A stretch of DNA of 64,000 nucleotides from assembly GCA_025345505.1 (NCBI GenBank), contig JANVCC010000076.1:13284057-13348056 (forward strand). The letters run 5' to 3'. Source of the DNA: Todiramphus chloris collaris. Lineage: Eukaryota > Chordata > Aves > Coraciiformes > Alcedinidae. Every line of letters starts with the position of its first letter. Position 1 is the stretch's first letter. Positions 1-9,750 of this stretch are shown piece by piece. Both the position numbers and the translations under genes were made by a program. The notes under the pieces were generated by a model that had not been told where the DNA came from, searched no databases, and worked only from the letters and a program-made list of their open reading frames with translations.

Positions 1-808
1 TGCTACCTGTTGACCCTTGTGCTCACCTAACCTTGATTCACCTATGCCTCGTAATGCTGCTATCCTCAACTTGGAGGAATTTGCTCTAGTAACATCAAGA
101 ATTATGTTAAATATTTTATTGTTTTTAATTTTAAACTTACATCTAACTGTAAATAATAAGCTTCTATCGACTTGAGCCAGGGCTGAATCTGTCTAACCCA
201 CATTTTCTTACAGTCTAAACAGAATTACAATTTTGTGCTCCCACATGCACCCACAAAAATCTCAGAGATGGAAAAAAAAAAGTGAAAATGGGATGAAATT
301 ACACAGGAATCTCTGGTGGATGTGGTTGTTTTGAGAGTTTAGTGACCTGAATATCCTATTTTTCTTTTCCCCCTCAAGACAGAACAACACACATGTTTAT
401 TTTAATATTGTAATTGCCAGCATGAATTCACTGAGTTAAACTGACAGTGAATGTAAATGTGTGCTAAGATTATACTATGAAAGGCAGGCTCAGGATGTTA
501 AGTTTATGTGAGCAATTGTCTGCAGCAAAGGGGTGGTATGAGGTGATTCAATAGCATCAGTGTTTTCAAGTGTCACAGCTAAATCTGCCAAAACTTCTCT
601 GTCTGAGGCCTAGAGCTCATAAAAATTACTTTGCCTCCCCAGCTGCATTTCTTTATGGCAGTGTAAGTCCTGAGAAAGTCCTTTTATACCTTAGACTTTT
701 TTTCCCTGTGCTTACAGCTAAAAACAAGCTTAGGTTTTGCATAGCTCTCTCAGTCTAATAGAATGAGACTAAAATCCTCGTACTAATTCTAGTATTAATG
801 GATTTTCT
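1..808. other. Unique AT-rich DNA, no gene seen
   Basis: AT-rich sequence with stops in all frames beyond about 60 codons. I see no repeat family, splice-flanked exon or RNA gene. It ends at the left border of a minus-strand LTR. Confidence 0.6.
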
Positions 809-1510
809 TGCACCGGTCGCAGACCAGAGCGAGGTTTTGATCGTATTCTCGGAAACAGAATCAAGATTCAAAGTGTATTCAAGCGCCAAGCGACTGTATT
901 TGACCAACAATGTGTTCACAAAGTAGAGAGAGAAAGAGAAAAAGAAAAGAAAGGAAGAAAGGGTCAGTCACTCTAGCCACTACCACAGGTCTGCAGTGTT
1001 CTGTCAGTCCGAGTCCAATGGAAAACATTCTTTCATGCTTCATTGTTCCTTCCCCTGATGTTCCTTCCCATTATGTTGGTTCCCTGATGTTACTTCTTGA
1101 TGTTACCAAATGCATGCATGCTGCGCAGCCCACACTGTACCCCAATGCTCATTGTTCCTACTCTTTTATCATACTGTCCTGTTGAATATTCATCCCCTTT
1201 TGGAGAACTATTTAGCATATTTCTGGAGCTGCTTTGCTTAACCCCACCTACCAGCTGGCAGTGGTACGCATGCCCAATACCATCTCTGGGGGATCTTTGT
1301 GGGGTCTCTGGACCCCTCAGCTTCCAAGCCCTGGGTCTGGGTGCATGCTCAGGGGTTGGGTTGCAGTTCTTGGAATCAGCCCCATACTTGAGCTTGTACA
1401 AAACAGGACCCTGAGCAGTGTGGTTCAGCTGCCACTCAGTCTGAGGTCAGATGTTTACAGGTACAGCAGTGTTGAGACAAACAGTCCTTGATATGACACC
1501 ATCCCCGACA
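809..1510 (-). mobile_element. Putative solo LTR, ERVK-like, minus strand
   Basis: Read on the minus strand, the segment runs from TGTCGGGGATGG (near 1510) to GACCGGTGCA (809), the TG...CA form expected of an LTR. A TATA-like GATAAAAG lies near 1163-1170. The U5-like end contains a pyrimidine-rich tract (purine-rich on the plus strand, about 923-963) and a CG-containing terminal stretch that stands out from the AT-rich flanks. A possible 6-bp target duplication (minus strand AGACAG upstream, AGAAAA downstream) matches at four of six positions. The left border is fairly clear. The right border could instead be 1522, or 1848 where a 5-bp TTTCT repeat follows CA. The family assignment is from general knowledge of avian LTRs. 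Overlapping short open frames at 910-1491 are LTR noise. Confidence 0.55.
1161..1172 (-). promoter_or_regulatory. TATA-like box of the 809-1510 LTR
   Basis: The minus strand reads ATGATAAAAGAG, a TATA-like element at the position expected of a U3 core promoter, about 350 bp before the U5 end of the LTR. Activity is not shown; the call depends on the LTR call being right. Confidence 0.35.
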
Positions 1511-3012
1511 CTGTCTCCGACAATGGGTTTATGTGTACATTAAAATCATGCAATATGACTGTGAAAAAATAGACACCATTGTTCAACCAGAAGAAAAAGT
1601 TGCAGTCTGTACCTTCAGGCAGTTAGAATCTTTGGGCCCCTTACCTCCTGAAACAAAGAGGAGTTCTACAGTTCTCTGTCTCTGTAAAAGATGCAGGACT
1701 AAATTCTAAATCATCCTACAGTGTATTAAGACACTATTAATGAAATGTACTTTCATAAAGGAGCTGAGGAATAGCTGCCAGTCTAACTTACTCCATATAA
1801 CCAAGCGGGTGATTAAATGTTCCAAATATGCAGAAGTCAAATGTCCCATTTCTGCTTTAAATCTTTTCCTTTTATAGACTGTGGGTTATGCTCCATGCTT
1901 TCAAAACCTGTGCTGTTTAGGAACAAGAATTTATTTACAGTTTTAAAAACTTGCAACTGATCTTGGATGAATAGTCTAAATTAACCTTTGGCAGAGAAGT
2001 TGTAATTTCTAAGCCAACACATAACTGCATTTTGCATTAGTTCAGGAATACTGGGTACTTTGAGGGGTTAAGAATGAAATATTTTCCATGATTCATATCT
2101 CTTGTAGCTTGAAAAGTCAACAACTCAATTCCTATGTAGTCAAAAGGGGTTTTCAGTCCAAAATGTCTCATTGCTTGCAATTAATTTGGGTTCTTGCAGT
2201 TAGGGTTTTGTATCACAATGCATTAATGCATGAAAGCAGCTGCACAATGAGTAGTGCCACATGTTTGAACTAAAAATAATCTGTATATATTGTTGCTGTG
2301 CAAAAGTTGTACATTTTGGTCACTGAATATAAACTCTGGTTCAAACAACAGAGACACATGTCAGAATCAGATGTATATCATAGAACATGGAGGGGATGCT
2401 TGTGTGTGCCTGCTTGTGCCACTTAACTATGCCCCGTTTTTTTCTGTCTTGGCAAGGGTGCAGAGTACTATTATTTAAAACCATGAAAAAGTACAACAAA
2501 ACTTTTAGTGATACATATACTTAGGCGAGTGGAAACAACTTCTATTTTCCCTGAAATAAGAATTTTGGAATGTAGACCATTGACAGGGTGCTTTGTCGGG
2601 GGAGTTATGCTAGTTTAGAATGAATTTCATCTTGAAGACTTCTATAAGGGAGGGGTGGGAGGGGGAGAAAAACCTGAAAATGGTACACTTTACAACTTGC
2701 TGAGCTCAATCCCTCTTCCACATACAGGTCACTGTTTTGTGCCCCCCCTGAAGAGCATGTGCCTTTCAAGAAAATCCAGAAAATTAATTCTGATCCTCAT
2801 CCTGCCTGCTAAGGTACATAGAGTGGCTCAGCAATGGATGACTCCTTCATCCAAACCTAGATTAACCTTGGGGGTCTCAAAAGTACTTGCTTCTACCTCC
2901 AGCCTTACACCTTAATCTCTGCTATCCATTCTAAAGTAAGTCATATAAAGGAAGAGTTAGAGTTGATGTCTAAATTTTTCTCTCATTCCTTATGTGAAAC
3001 CAATTCTGTGTC
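1511..3012. other. Unique spacer between two LTRs
   Basis: AT-rich DNA with no retroviral or host coding sequence recognised. It separates LTRs in opposite orientation, so the two are not the ends of one provirus. An 86-codon open frame at 2655-2915 has no family features. Confidence 0.55.
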
Positions 3013-3482
3013 TGTAGTGGGTCTGGCTGAGCTGCTTTTCCCCATCCAGCCCTCACGCTGCAGCACTGGGAGCTGGAGGGTGTTGATAACACACCCGTGT
3101 TATCACTGCCAGTGCTCACACGGCATCAGAGGATGGGGGGCAAGATGGGGGGAGGGGATACAGCCGACCTGAGCTGACCAGTGGGATATTCCATACCATA
3201 TGACATCAGCTCGACTATAAAGGGAGAGGGCAGGAGGAGGATGGGGGGGCATTCGGCTTTGTTCTCCAAGCGGCTGCTTTGTGTTCCTGGAGCCCTGCTT
3301 CCTGGACTCGTCCCGACATCTCCTGCGGACGGGAAGTAGAGAATAACATCTTATCTATCATAACCCACAGCTCTTTTCTTTTTGTTTTATTATCTCCCTG
3401 CGTGCCGTGCTGCCGTGGGTTGGGGGGAGTGATAGAAGGGCTTGGTGGGCACCTGGTGCCCAGCCAGGCTCAACCCACCACA
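3013..3482 (+). mobile_element. Solo LTR, avian ERVL-type, plus strand
   Basis: A 470-bp segment starts TGTAGTGGGT and ends ACCCACCACA, giving imperfect inverted termini with TG...CA ends. It is flanked by GTGTC (3008-3012) and GTGCC (3483-3487), a 5-bp target duplication with one mismatch, as expected for ERVL/class III integration. The centre has the box typical of avian ERVL LTRs (GATATTCCATACCATATGAC followed by ATCA) and then TATAAA at 3216-3221. A degenerate polyadenylation region (GAATAACATC, near 3341) precedes AACCCACAGC. It is markedly more GC-rich than its flanks. No gag, pol or env sequence adjoins it, so it is a solo LTR left by recombination. Confidence 0.85.
3184..3221 (+). promoter_or_regulatory. 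Core promoter relic of the 3013-3482 LTR
   Basis: A conserved-looking box (GATATTCCATACCATATGAC, then ATCAGC) runs directly into CTATAAAGG. The spacing is normal for a TATA promoter starting about 25-30 bp downstream, inside the LTR. It may retain promoter or enhancer potential, but no evidence of use is visible. Confidence 0.5.
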
Positions 3483-3531
3483 GTGCCCTACATCTCCTAA
3501 TATGCACTATTATTGCTCTCTAATGCAGTCA

Positions 3532-5215
3532 CAGAATCATAGAACCATAGAGTAGTGTAAGTTGGAAGGGACCTCTGGGGATCATTGAGTCCAGCCCCCT
3601 GCCAGAGTAGAATCATCTTGAGCAGGTTTCACAGGAACACATCCAAGTGGGTTTTGAAAGTCAGCAGAGAAGGAGACTCCACAACCTCTCTGGGCAGCCT
3701 GTCCCAGTGCTCCATCACCCTCACAGTAAAGAAGTTTCTTCTCATGTTGCAGTAGTACTTCCAGTGTTCCAGTTTGTGACTATTACCTCTTGTCCTATCT
3801 CAGAACACCACTGAAAAGAGACTGGACAGTCTACTTGACACTCACCCTTCAGACAGTTTTAAATATTAATAAGATCCCCATCTCCAGGCTAAACAGCCCT
3901 AGGGCTCTCAGCCTTTCCTCATGAGATAGATGTTCCAGTACCTTAATCATCCTCATAGCCTTTGTTGGACTCTCTCTAGTATTTCCATGTCTCTCTTGAA
4001 CTGGGAAGACCAGCACTGGCCACAATACTCCAGATATGGTCTCACTAGAGCAGAGTAAAGGGGTAGGAGAACCTCCCTGGACCTTCTGGACACACTTTTC
4101 TTTATGCACCACAGGATTCCATTGATCTTGGCCACAGGGGCTCATTGCTGTCCCATGGATCACTTACTGTCCACCAGGATTTCAAGGTCCTTCTTTGTGT
4201 AACTGCTTTCCAGCTGGTATACCCCTAACCTGTACCAATGTATGGTGGTGTTCTTCCCCAGGTGTACAAGTCTACATTTTTCCTTGTTAAACTTCATTAG
4301 GTTTGCCTTTCCCCAGGTCTCCAGTCTGTCCAGATCCTGTTGGATAGCAGCACAGCCTTCCGGTGTGTCGGCCACTCCTCCCACCTTAGTATCATCAGCA
4401 AACTTGCTGAGGGTACACTCAATCCCTTCATCCAGGTCACTGATGAAGATGTTGAATAAGACTGGACCTAGAACTGACCCCTGGGGAACACCACTACTTA
4501 CAGGTCACCATCTGGACTCTGCGCCACTGATCACAACTCTGAGCTCTGTTGTTCAGCCAGTTCTCAGCCCATCTCACCATTCCCTCATCTAACCTACAGT
4601 TCCTGAGCTTACCCAAGAGGATATTACGCAAGACAGTATCAAAATCTCTGCTGAAGTCTAGGTAGACAACATTCACTGCTCTCCCTGCATCTACCCATTC
4701 AGTCACACCACCATAGAAGGCCATCAGATTACTCAGGCATGACTTCCCTGTAGTAAATACATGCTGGCTACTCTTGATATTCTTTTCTTCCATGTGCTTA
4801 GAGATGATCTCTAGAATGAGCTGATCCATAATCTTTCCAGGGATGGAGGTGAGGTTGCCTGGTCTGTAATTATCAGGGTCTTCCTTCTTGCCCTCTTTTG
4901 AAGACTGGAATGCATTGGATTTCCTTCAGTCCTCAGGAACCTCTCCTCTTTTCCATGATCTTTCAAAAATGATGGAGAGTGGTAGAGCAACAACATCAGC
5001 CATCTCCCTCAGTACTCATGGGTGCATCCCATTGGGGTCCATGGATTTGTGTGTGTTCAGTTTACACAAGTGATTTCTAATCCAATCCTCATTGACCAGT
5101 GGAGAGACTTCCTCCTTCCAGACTTTCATCTTACTTCCGGGGTGAGGGATTCCTGAAGTCTTAGCAGTGAAGACTGAAGCAAAGAAGCCATTCTTTATTT
5201 GCTGCCACTTGCTGC
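3532..5215 (-). mobile_element. CR1 LINE, 5'-truncated, minus strand
   Basis: The 3' end is at the left: the minus strand finishes with CTATGATTCTGTG octamer-like repeats (3532-3555), the CR1 hallmark. Going right, the minus strand shows the 3' UTR, the ORF2 C-terminus, and the reverse transcriptase up to the segment just before RT motif 0 (near 5215), where similarity stops. The endonuclease and ORF1 are absent, as expected of incomplete target-primed reverse transcription. Only about 50 bp separate it from the 3013-3482 LTR. Many frameshifts and stops mark it as old. Confidence 0.95.
3953..5215 (-). pseudogene. CR1 ORF2 (reverse transcriptase) remnant
   Basis: In minus-strand order: the stretch FFASVFTAKTS near 5200-5150, HKSMDPNGMHP (5016-5050), an RT palm fragment with VVYLDFSRDFDTV (within 4494-4829), a FADD-box stretch reading LSKFADDTK (near 4385-4420), the thumb-like segment LDRLETWGKANLMKFN (4160-4384), and the C-terminal [18 protein letters not shown] (3953-4135). 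The catalytic FADD is readable, but pieces lie in different frames with stops between them. In live CR1 this protein copies the element's RNA at a nicked target. Here it is dead. Confidence 0.9.
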
Positions 5216-6987
5216 CTTTCAGTTGGGACCAATGTCTCCAGGCAAACAACTTGGATTATAAATTACTGCTGGAAATGATGAAGCTCCACTCCTGCAAGTA
5301 AGTCTTGATCTCATCTGACAGGATGCAGTTGCAAGAGGTTGATTATCAAGTGAAACTTGTACAACATGTGCCTATCTGAACATAGTAACAGAATGGGAAT
5401 ATGGTTGAAAAAACACCCAGTTATAGTACCAGCAGGTAATTTATAAGAAAGCATATTATTATTATGGTTTATAAACTAGGTGCTTATAACCATTTACCTG
5501 TCATTTTTAAATGTCAGTGTGTTTTAAATAGTACTTTTATGGCTGTTAAGTTATATAGATTAATGATAATGTATTATCAAGCTGGTATATGTACTCGCTG
5601 GTTGTCTTTCTTTCAAAATGAACCAGCAAATGCATACTGAGAGAGGAGAAAGAGGGGCTGGGGTCCTGCAGTTGAGAACAGAGAAAAGAAAGGAAAGAGA
5701 GAAATATTCAGTTCCCCGGTAGGAAGAAGCCAAAAGAGTGAGTTTTTAAGTCCAGAGTATGAACTATAAAGAGACTGAATTGTGATTAAAGAAACTGACT
5801 GCTGTTGCATCTGTTTCTGAGAAAATGTGAAATAAAAAGGGATTTATTCTCTCTAATTAGAATTACAGCTAAATTTACATAGCATTTACTTCTAATGAAC
5901 TCAACTATTGTCAATTTGAGCCAGAAAGAGTTATGGTATTTGAGTATTTATTATTATTATTTCAAACGTGGTCTCTGCTTTTAATTGTGTGCTCCTTTTT
6001 CCTCCTTTTATTTCCTTTTGTTTCTTTTTTCTGTTTTGAGAGTGAGACAACAGTAATATGTGCCCATGTAACAGGCAATGTACAAAGACTTCCACTTTAT
6101 ATTGGCAGACAAGTAGATGCAGTTCTGGCATCTCAATTGTGCTCACTAAACCTATACTGACAGTAAACAAAAAGGAAAAAAACCCACTGTGCTAGCAATT
6201 TTTTATTCATACTTTTGCCAAGATATGCACTTTTTAATGCACTTCCTGTGTGCTAGGATTTGCACTAACAATGGCTTTAAAACGTACCCTCTTCTCCCTT
6301 CTATTATAAATAGTAGGCTCATTTATTTTTCTTTCAATTTTCTAGAATAATTGTGTGTGTAAAACAAAAGTTCAGACCGCAAAAAGCTGTTGTAATATGG
6401 AGCTAGACAAAAAGATGTACTAATTTCATATTATATTAAAGATTTATGTGTTTCTCCTTCTCCTTACCATAGTAATTTCTTTGGAGTCTTTTTAATGTAC
6501 TGTTTTGCCCTATAAATTTCAAGGTTCTGAATTCTGGATTTTTTTTTTAGAGGCTTAAATATTGCCTACATCCAGCATCCCTCTACCTAAGGTTTCATTC
6601 TTAAACTGTTAATTTATAGCACATAAACAAGGAAACTAAAATATTTATAAACATGGAAGAAAGATTAGGATTCGTGAAGAATCACTAGGACTACACATTA
6701 TGTAACTTCTGAGAAAATAAGTGATAACCCATGTACACCATGGGGAGTACTTGGGATGTGATGGTTTATTCACTTATTGGTTGTCATTTGTCTGGGATGT
6801 AGAACACCCCAACTATGTCATCATTTCATTTTAAATAGTAGCTAAAGTAGTGTTGGGAGCAGGAACTGAAAGCTGTTTCTCTCACCACTACCATTCCTGG
6901 ATGATGATCCGTCATTCTGTTTCCATTGCTTACTGTTCTCAGTAAGCTTTCCTCATTGCTTACTGTTCCTGCATGAAGGGGACAGTC
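5216..6987. other. Unique AT-rich DNA between CR1 copies
   Basis: AT-rich sequence with a short purine-rich stretch at 5640-5705 and no gene. Near the right end a 15-bp unit, CATTGCTTACTGTTC, occurs twice (6924-6938 and 6954-6968, 30 bp apart). The first copy overlaps a small hairpin, TTACTG...CAGTAA. Confidence 0.55.
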
Positions 6988-7276
6988 TCTTTTCTGTGGT
7001 TCCCAGTAACAGGACAAGGAATAATGGGTATAAGCTACAACATAGGAAGTTCCACCTCAGCTTGAGGAGAAACTTCTTTACTGTGAGAGTGATGGAGCAC
7101 TGGAACAGGCTCTCCAGGGAGGTCATGGAGTCTCTTCTGTAGAATTTCAAGACCTGCCTGGATGTGTTCCTGTGCAGCCTGCTCTAGGCGATCCTGCTTT
7201 GTCAGGGTGGTTGGATTAGATGATCTCTACAGGTCCCTTCCAACCCCTAACATTCTATGATTCTATGAATCTATGA
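6988..7276 (+). mobile_element. CR1 LINE 3' tail, plus strand
   Basis: Contains the end of ORF2 and the 3' UTR: a stretch coding for an HFFTV/EHWNRL-like C-terminus (about 7060-7110), then TGGTTGGATTAGATGATC and the terminal ATTCTATGATTCTATG repeat (7252-7276). Roughly 290 bp, severely 5'-truncated. It faces the minus-strand CR1 at 7456 tail to tail, with about 180 bp between the two 3' ends. Confidence 0.93.
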
Positions 7277-7455
7277 TCTAATGTTCACTGTAGCAATAAC
7301 ATGCCATCTCAACAGCAGAAACAGAATATCCTCCCCCATCCTCATTTTTTCTACAGTAATATCCATGGTCTGACCACATAAACCAAATCAAACTTACAGG
7401 TACTTGGATTCAGGGAAAACTTGTTTATGAATCACTAACCACCTCATATGTGCAA

Positions 7456-9750
7456 TAGAATCATGGAATGGCTAGGGCTGGAAGGGACCTCCAAAGGTCA
7501 TCTAGTCCAGCCCCCCTGCAGTGAGCAGGGATACCCTCAACTAGACCAGGCTGCTCAGAGCCTTGTCCAACCTCACCTTAAATATCTCCAGGGATGGGGC
7601 CTCAACCACCTACCTGGATAGCCTATTCCATTGTTCTACCACCCTCAATGTAAAGAACTTCTTCCTGATATCCAATCTAAATCTACTCTTCTCTAATTTA
7701 AACACATTATCCCTTGTCCTTCCACTACAGGCCCTCATAAACAGCCCCTCTCCAGCCTTCCTGTAAGCCCTCTTCAGGTACTGAAAGGTCCCTAGTAGGT
7801 CTCCCCAGAGCCTTCTTGTCTCCAGGCTGAACAACCCCAGCTCCCTCAGTCTGTCCTCTTAGGAGAGGTGTTCCAGCCCTCTGATCATCTTTGTGGCCCT
7901 CCTCTGGACTCGCTCCATCCGTCTTTCCTGTGTTGAGGGCTCCAGAACTGGACGCAGTGCTCCAGGTGAGGTCTCACCAGAGCAGAGTAGAGGGGCAGAA
8001 TCCCCTCCCTCGACCTGCTGGCCACACTTCTCTTGATGCAGCCCAGGATGCAATTGGCCTTCTTGGCTGCAAGCGCACACTATTGGCTCATGTCCAGGTT
8101 CTCATCCACCAATACTCCAAGTCCTTTTCCACAGAGTCCTTTTCCCCAAGTCCTTTTTCCAGCACCTCATCTCCCAGCCTGTAGTGATAGTGAGGGTTGT
8201 TCCGACCCAGGTGCAGGACCCTGCATTTAGTGTTGGTGAACCTCGTGAGGTTCACCTGGGCCCACCTCTCCAGCTTACCCAGGTCCCTCTGGATGACATC
8301 CCATCCCTCCAGCCTGTCGATAGCACCACTCAGCTTGCTGTCATCTGCAAACTTGCTGATGGTGGACTCAATACCACTGTCAATATCATTGGTGAAAATA
8401 TTAAACAGCCCAGGTCCCAGTACAGACCCCTGAGGGACACCACTTGTCAGTGATCTCCATCTGGACATTGAGCCATTGACCAGCACCCTCTGGATGCGAC
8501 ATCCAGCCAATTTCTTATCCACTGAACAGTGCACCCATCAAATCCATATCTCTCCAACTTGGTGAGGAGGATGTTGTGGAGGACCATGTCAAAAGCCTTG
8601 CAGAAGTCCAGATAGATTGCATCTATAGGCCATCCCTTGTCTAAGGTAGTCACCTTATCATAGAAAACCACTAGATTTTTCAGGCACCTGATGAAGCCAT
8701 GCTGGCTGTCTTTCATCACCCCACTGTTCTCTATTTGTCTTGTTAGACCCTCTAGGAGAATCTGCTCCATGATCTTCCCAGGCACAGGGGTGAGGCTGAC
8801 AGGGCAATAGTTTTCAGGGTCCTCCTTTCTACCCTTTTTTAAAATGGGTGTAATCCCTTCTTCCAGTCCCCAGGGACTTCACCTGACTTCCAAGACTTTT
8901 CACTGTGTGACTTGTTGACTACATCAGACAATTCCTTCAGTACTCTGGGATGAATCTCATCAGGTCCCATGGACTTATGTACTTTCGTGTTCCTCAGGTG
9001 ATCACAAACCTGATATTCACACACAGTGGGAGGGACTTGACCACCCTTGTCCACACCTTGCAGTTTAACTTGGGAGGTGTTGGGAGGGAGGTTGTCAGCC
9101 CACCATTTTTACTTTTCAGAGGGGGTATGTTTTCTTTGATCTTCCTTTTTTCATTGACATACCTGTAGAATCCCTTCTTGTTATGCTTTACTTCCCTTGA
9201 GAAGCTTAGCTCCAACAGTGCCTTGGTCCTCCTGACCTCATCCCTACGTAATCGGGCAGCATCCCTATACTCTTCCCAGGGTACTTGTCCCTGCTTCCAC
9301 CACCTGTGAAGCTCCTTCTTGCTTTTTACTTTGACCTGTAGGTCATGGCTCAGCCACACTGGTCTCTTCTCTTCCTTGCTCAATTTCTTACACCTGGGGA
9401 TCAAGATCTCTTGCAGTCTATGAAGAGTGTCCTTAAAAATTGGACAGCTCTGTTCTGCTTCCTTGTATCTGAGGACTGTTTCCCAGGATATCCTATTGAC
9501 TAACTCCTTGAAGAGCTGGAAGTTCAAGGTCCTAACTGTGCTTTTTGACTGAGTTCTGACCCTTAGTACTGTGAATACTACCAGTGCATGGTCACTGCCA
9601 CCCAGGCTGCCTCCAATCTTGAGATCCCTGATGAGCTCATTTACATTGGTAATCACCAGATTGCGTGTTGCTTCCCCTCTGGTAGGGGTGTCTACTTCCT
9701 GCCTCAGGAAGTTGTCAAGGCACTCCAGGAGCCTCTAGCAGCAATAATTA
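7456..9750 (-). mobile_element. Long CR1 LINE, 5'-truncated in the endonuclease, minus strand
   Basis: The longest contiguous CR1 here, about 2.3 kb. The minus strand ends with CATTCCATGATTCTATT-like tail sequence (7456-7475). Rightward lie the 3' UTR, ORF2 C-terminus, complete RT region, the linker, and the last part of the endonuclease, where GGSLGGSDHALV (near 9560-9610) marks the catalytic SDH motif. Similarity stops near 9740-9750 in sequence matching the endonuclease core (minus strand LECLDNFLRQEV-like). Inside the C-terminal part, 8112-8160 has three close copies of AGTCCTTTTCC, a local slippage duplication. A minus-strand hairpin at 8237-8256 lies in the conserved NL(T/M)RF coding stretch. 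Confidence 0.96.
7610..9745 (-). pseudogene. CR1 ORF2 (endonuclease end plus reverse transcriptase) remnant
   Basis: Readable minus-strand blocks in order: 8994-9656, the endonuclease end (SDHALVVFTV) plus the Lys/Arg-rich linker (KKLSKEEKRPVWLSHDLQ) and FYRYVNEKRK; 8839-9054, KVHKSMGPDEIHPRVLKEL; 8447-8785, RT fingers and palm with [13 protein letters not shown] and [13 protein letters not shown]; 8088-8534, [17 protein letters not shown] and the catalytic SKFADDSKL; then 7859-8080 and 7610-7834, the C-terminus with RLDIRKKFFTLRVVEQWNR. The key RT aspartates are kept, so decay is by frameshift and stop rather than active-site loss. The whole order agrees with a standard CR1 ORF2. Confidence 0.93.

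Noticed and set aside
910-1491. Cluster of 85-105 codon frames on both strands
   Set aside because: Inside the putative LTR 809-1510, mutually overlapping, no domain features.
8994-9656. 220-codon frame that might be taken for a host gene
   Set aside because: It is the endonuclease-RT linker of CR1 ORF2, continuous with RT sequence at 8088-8785.
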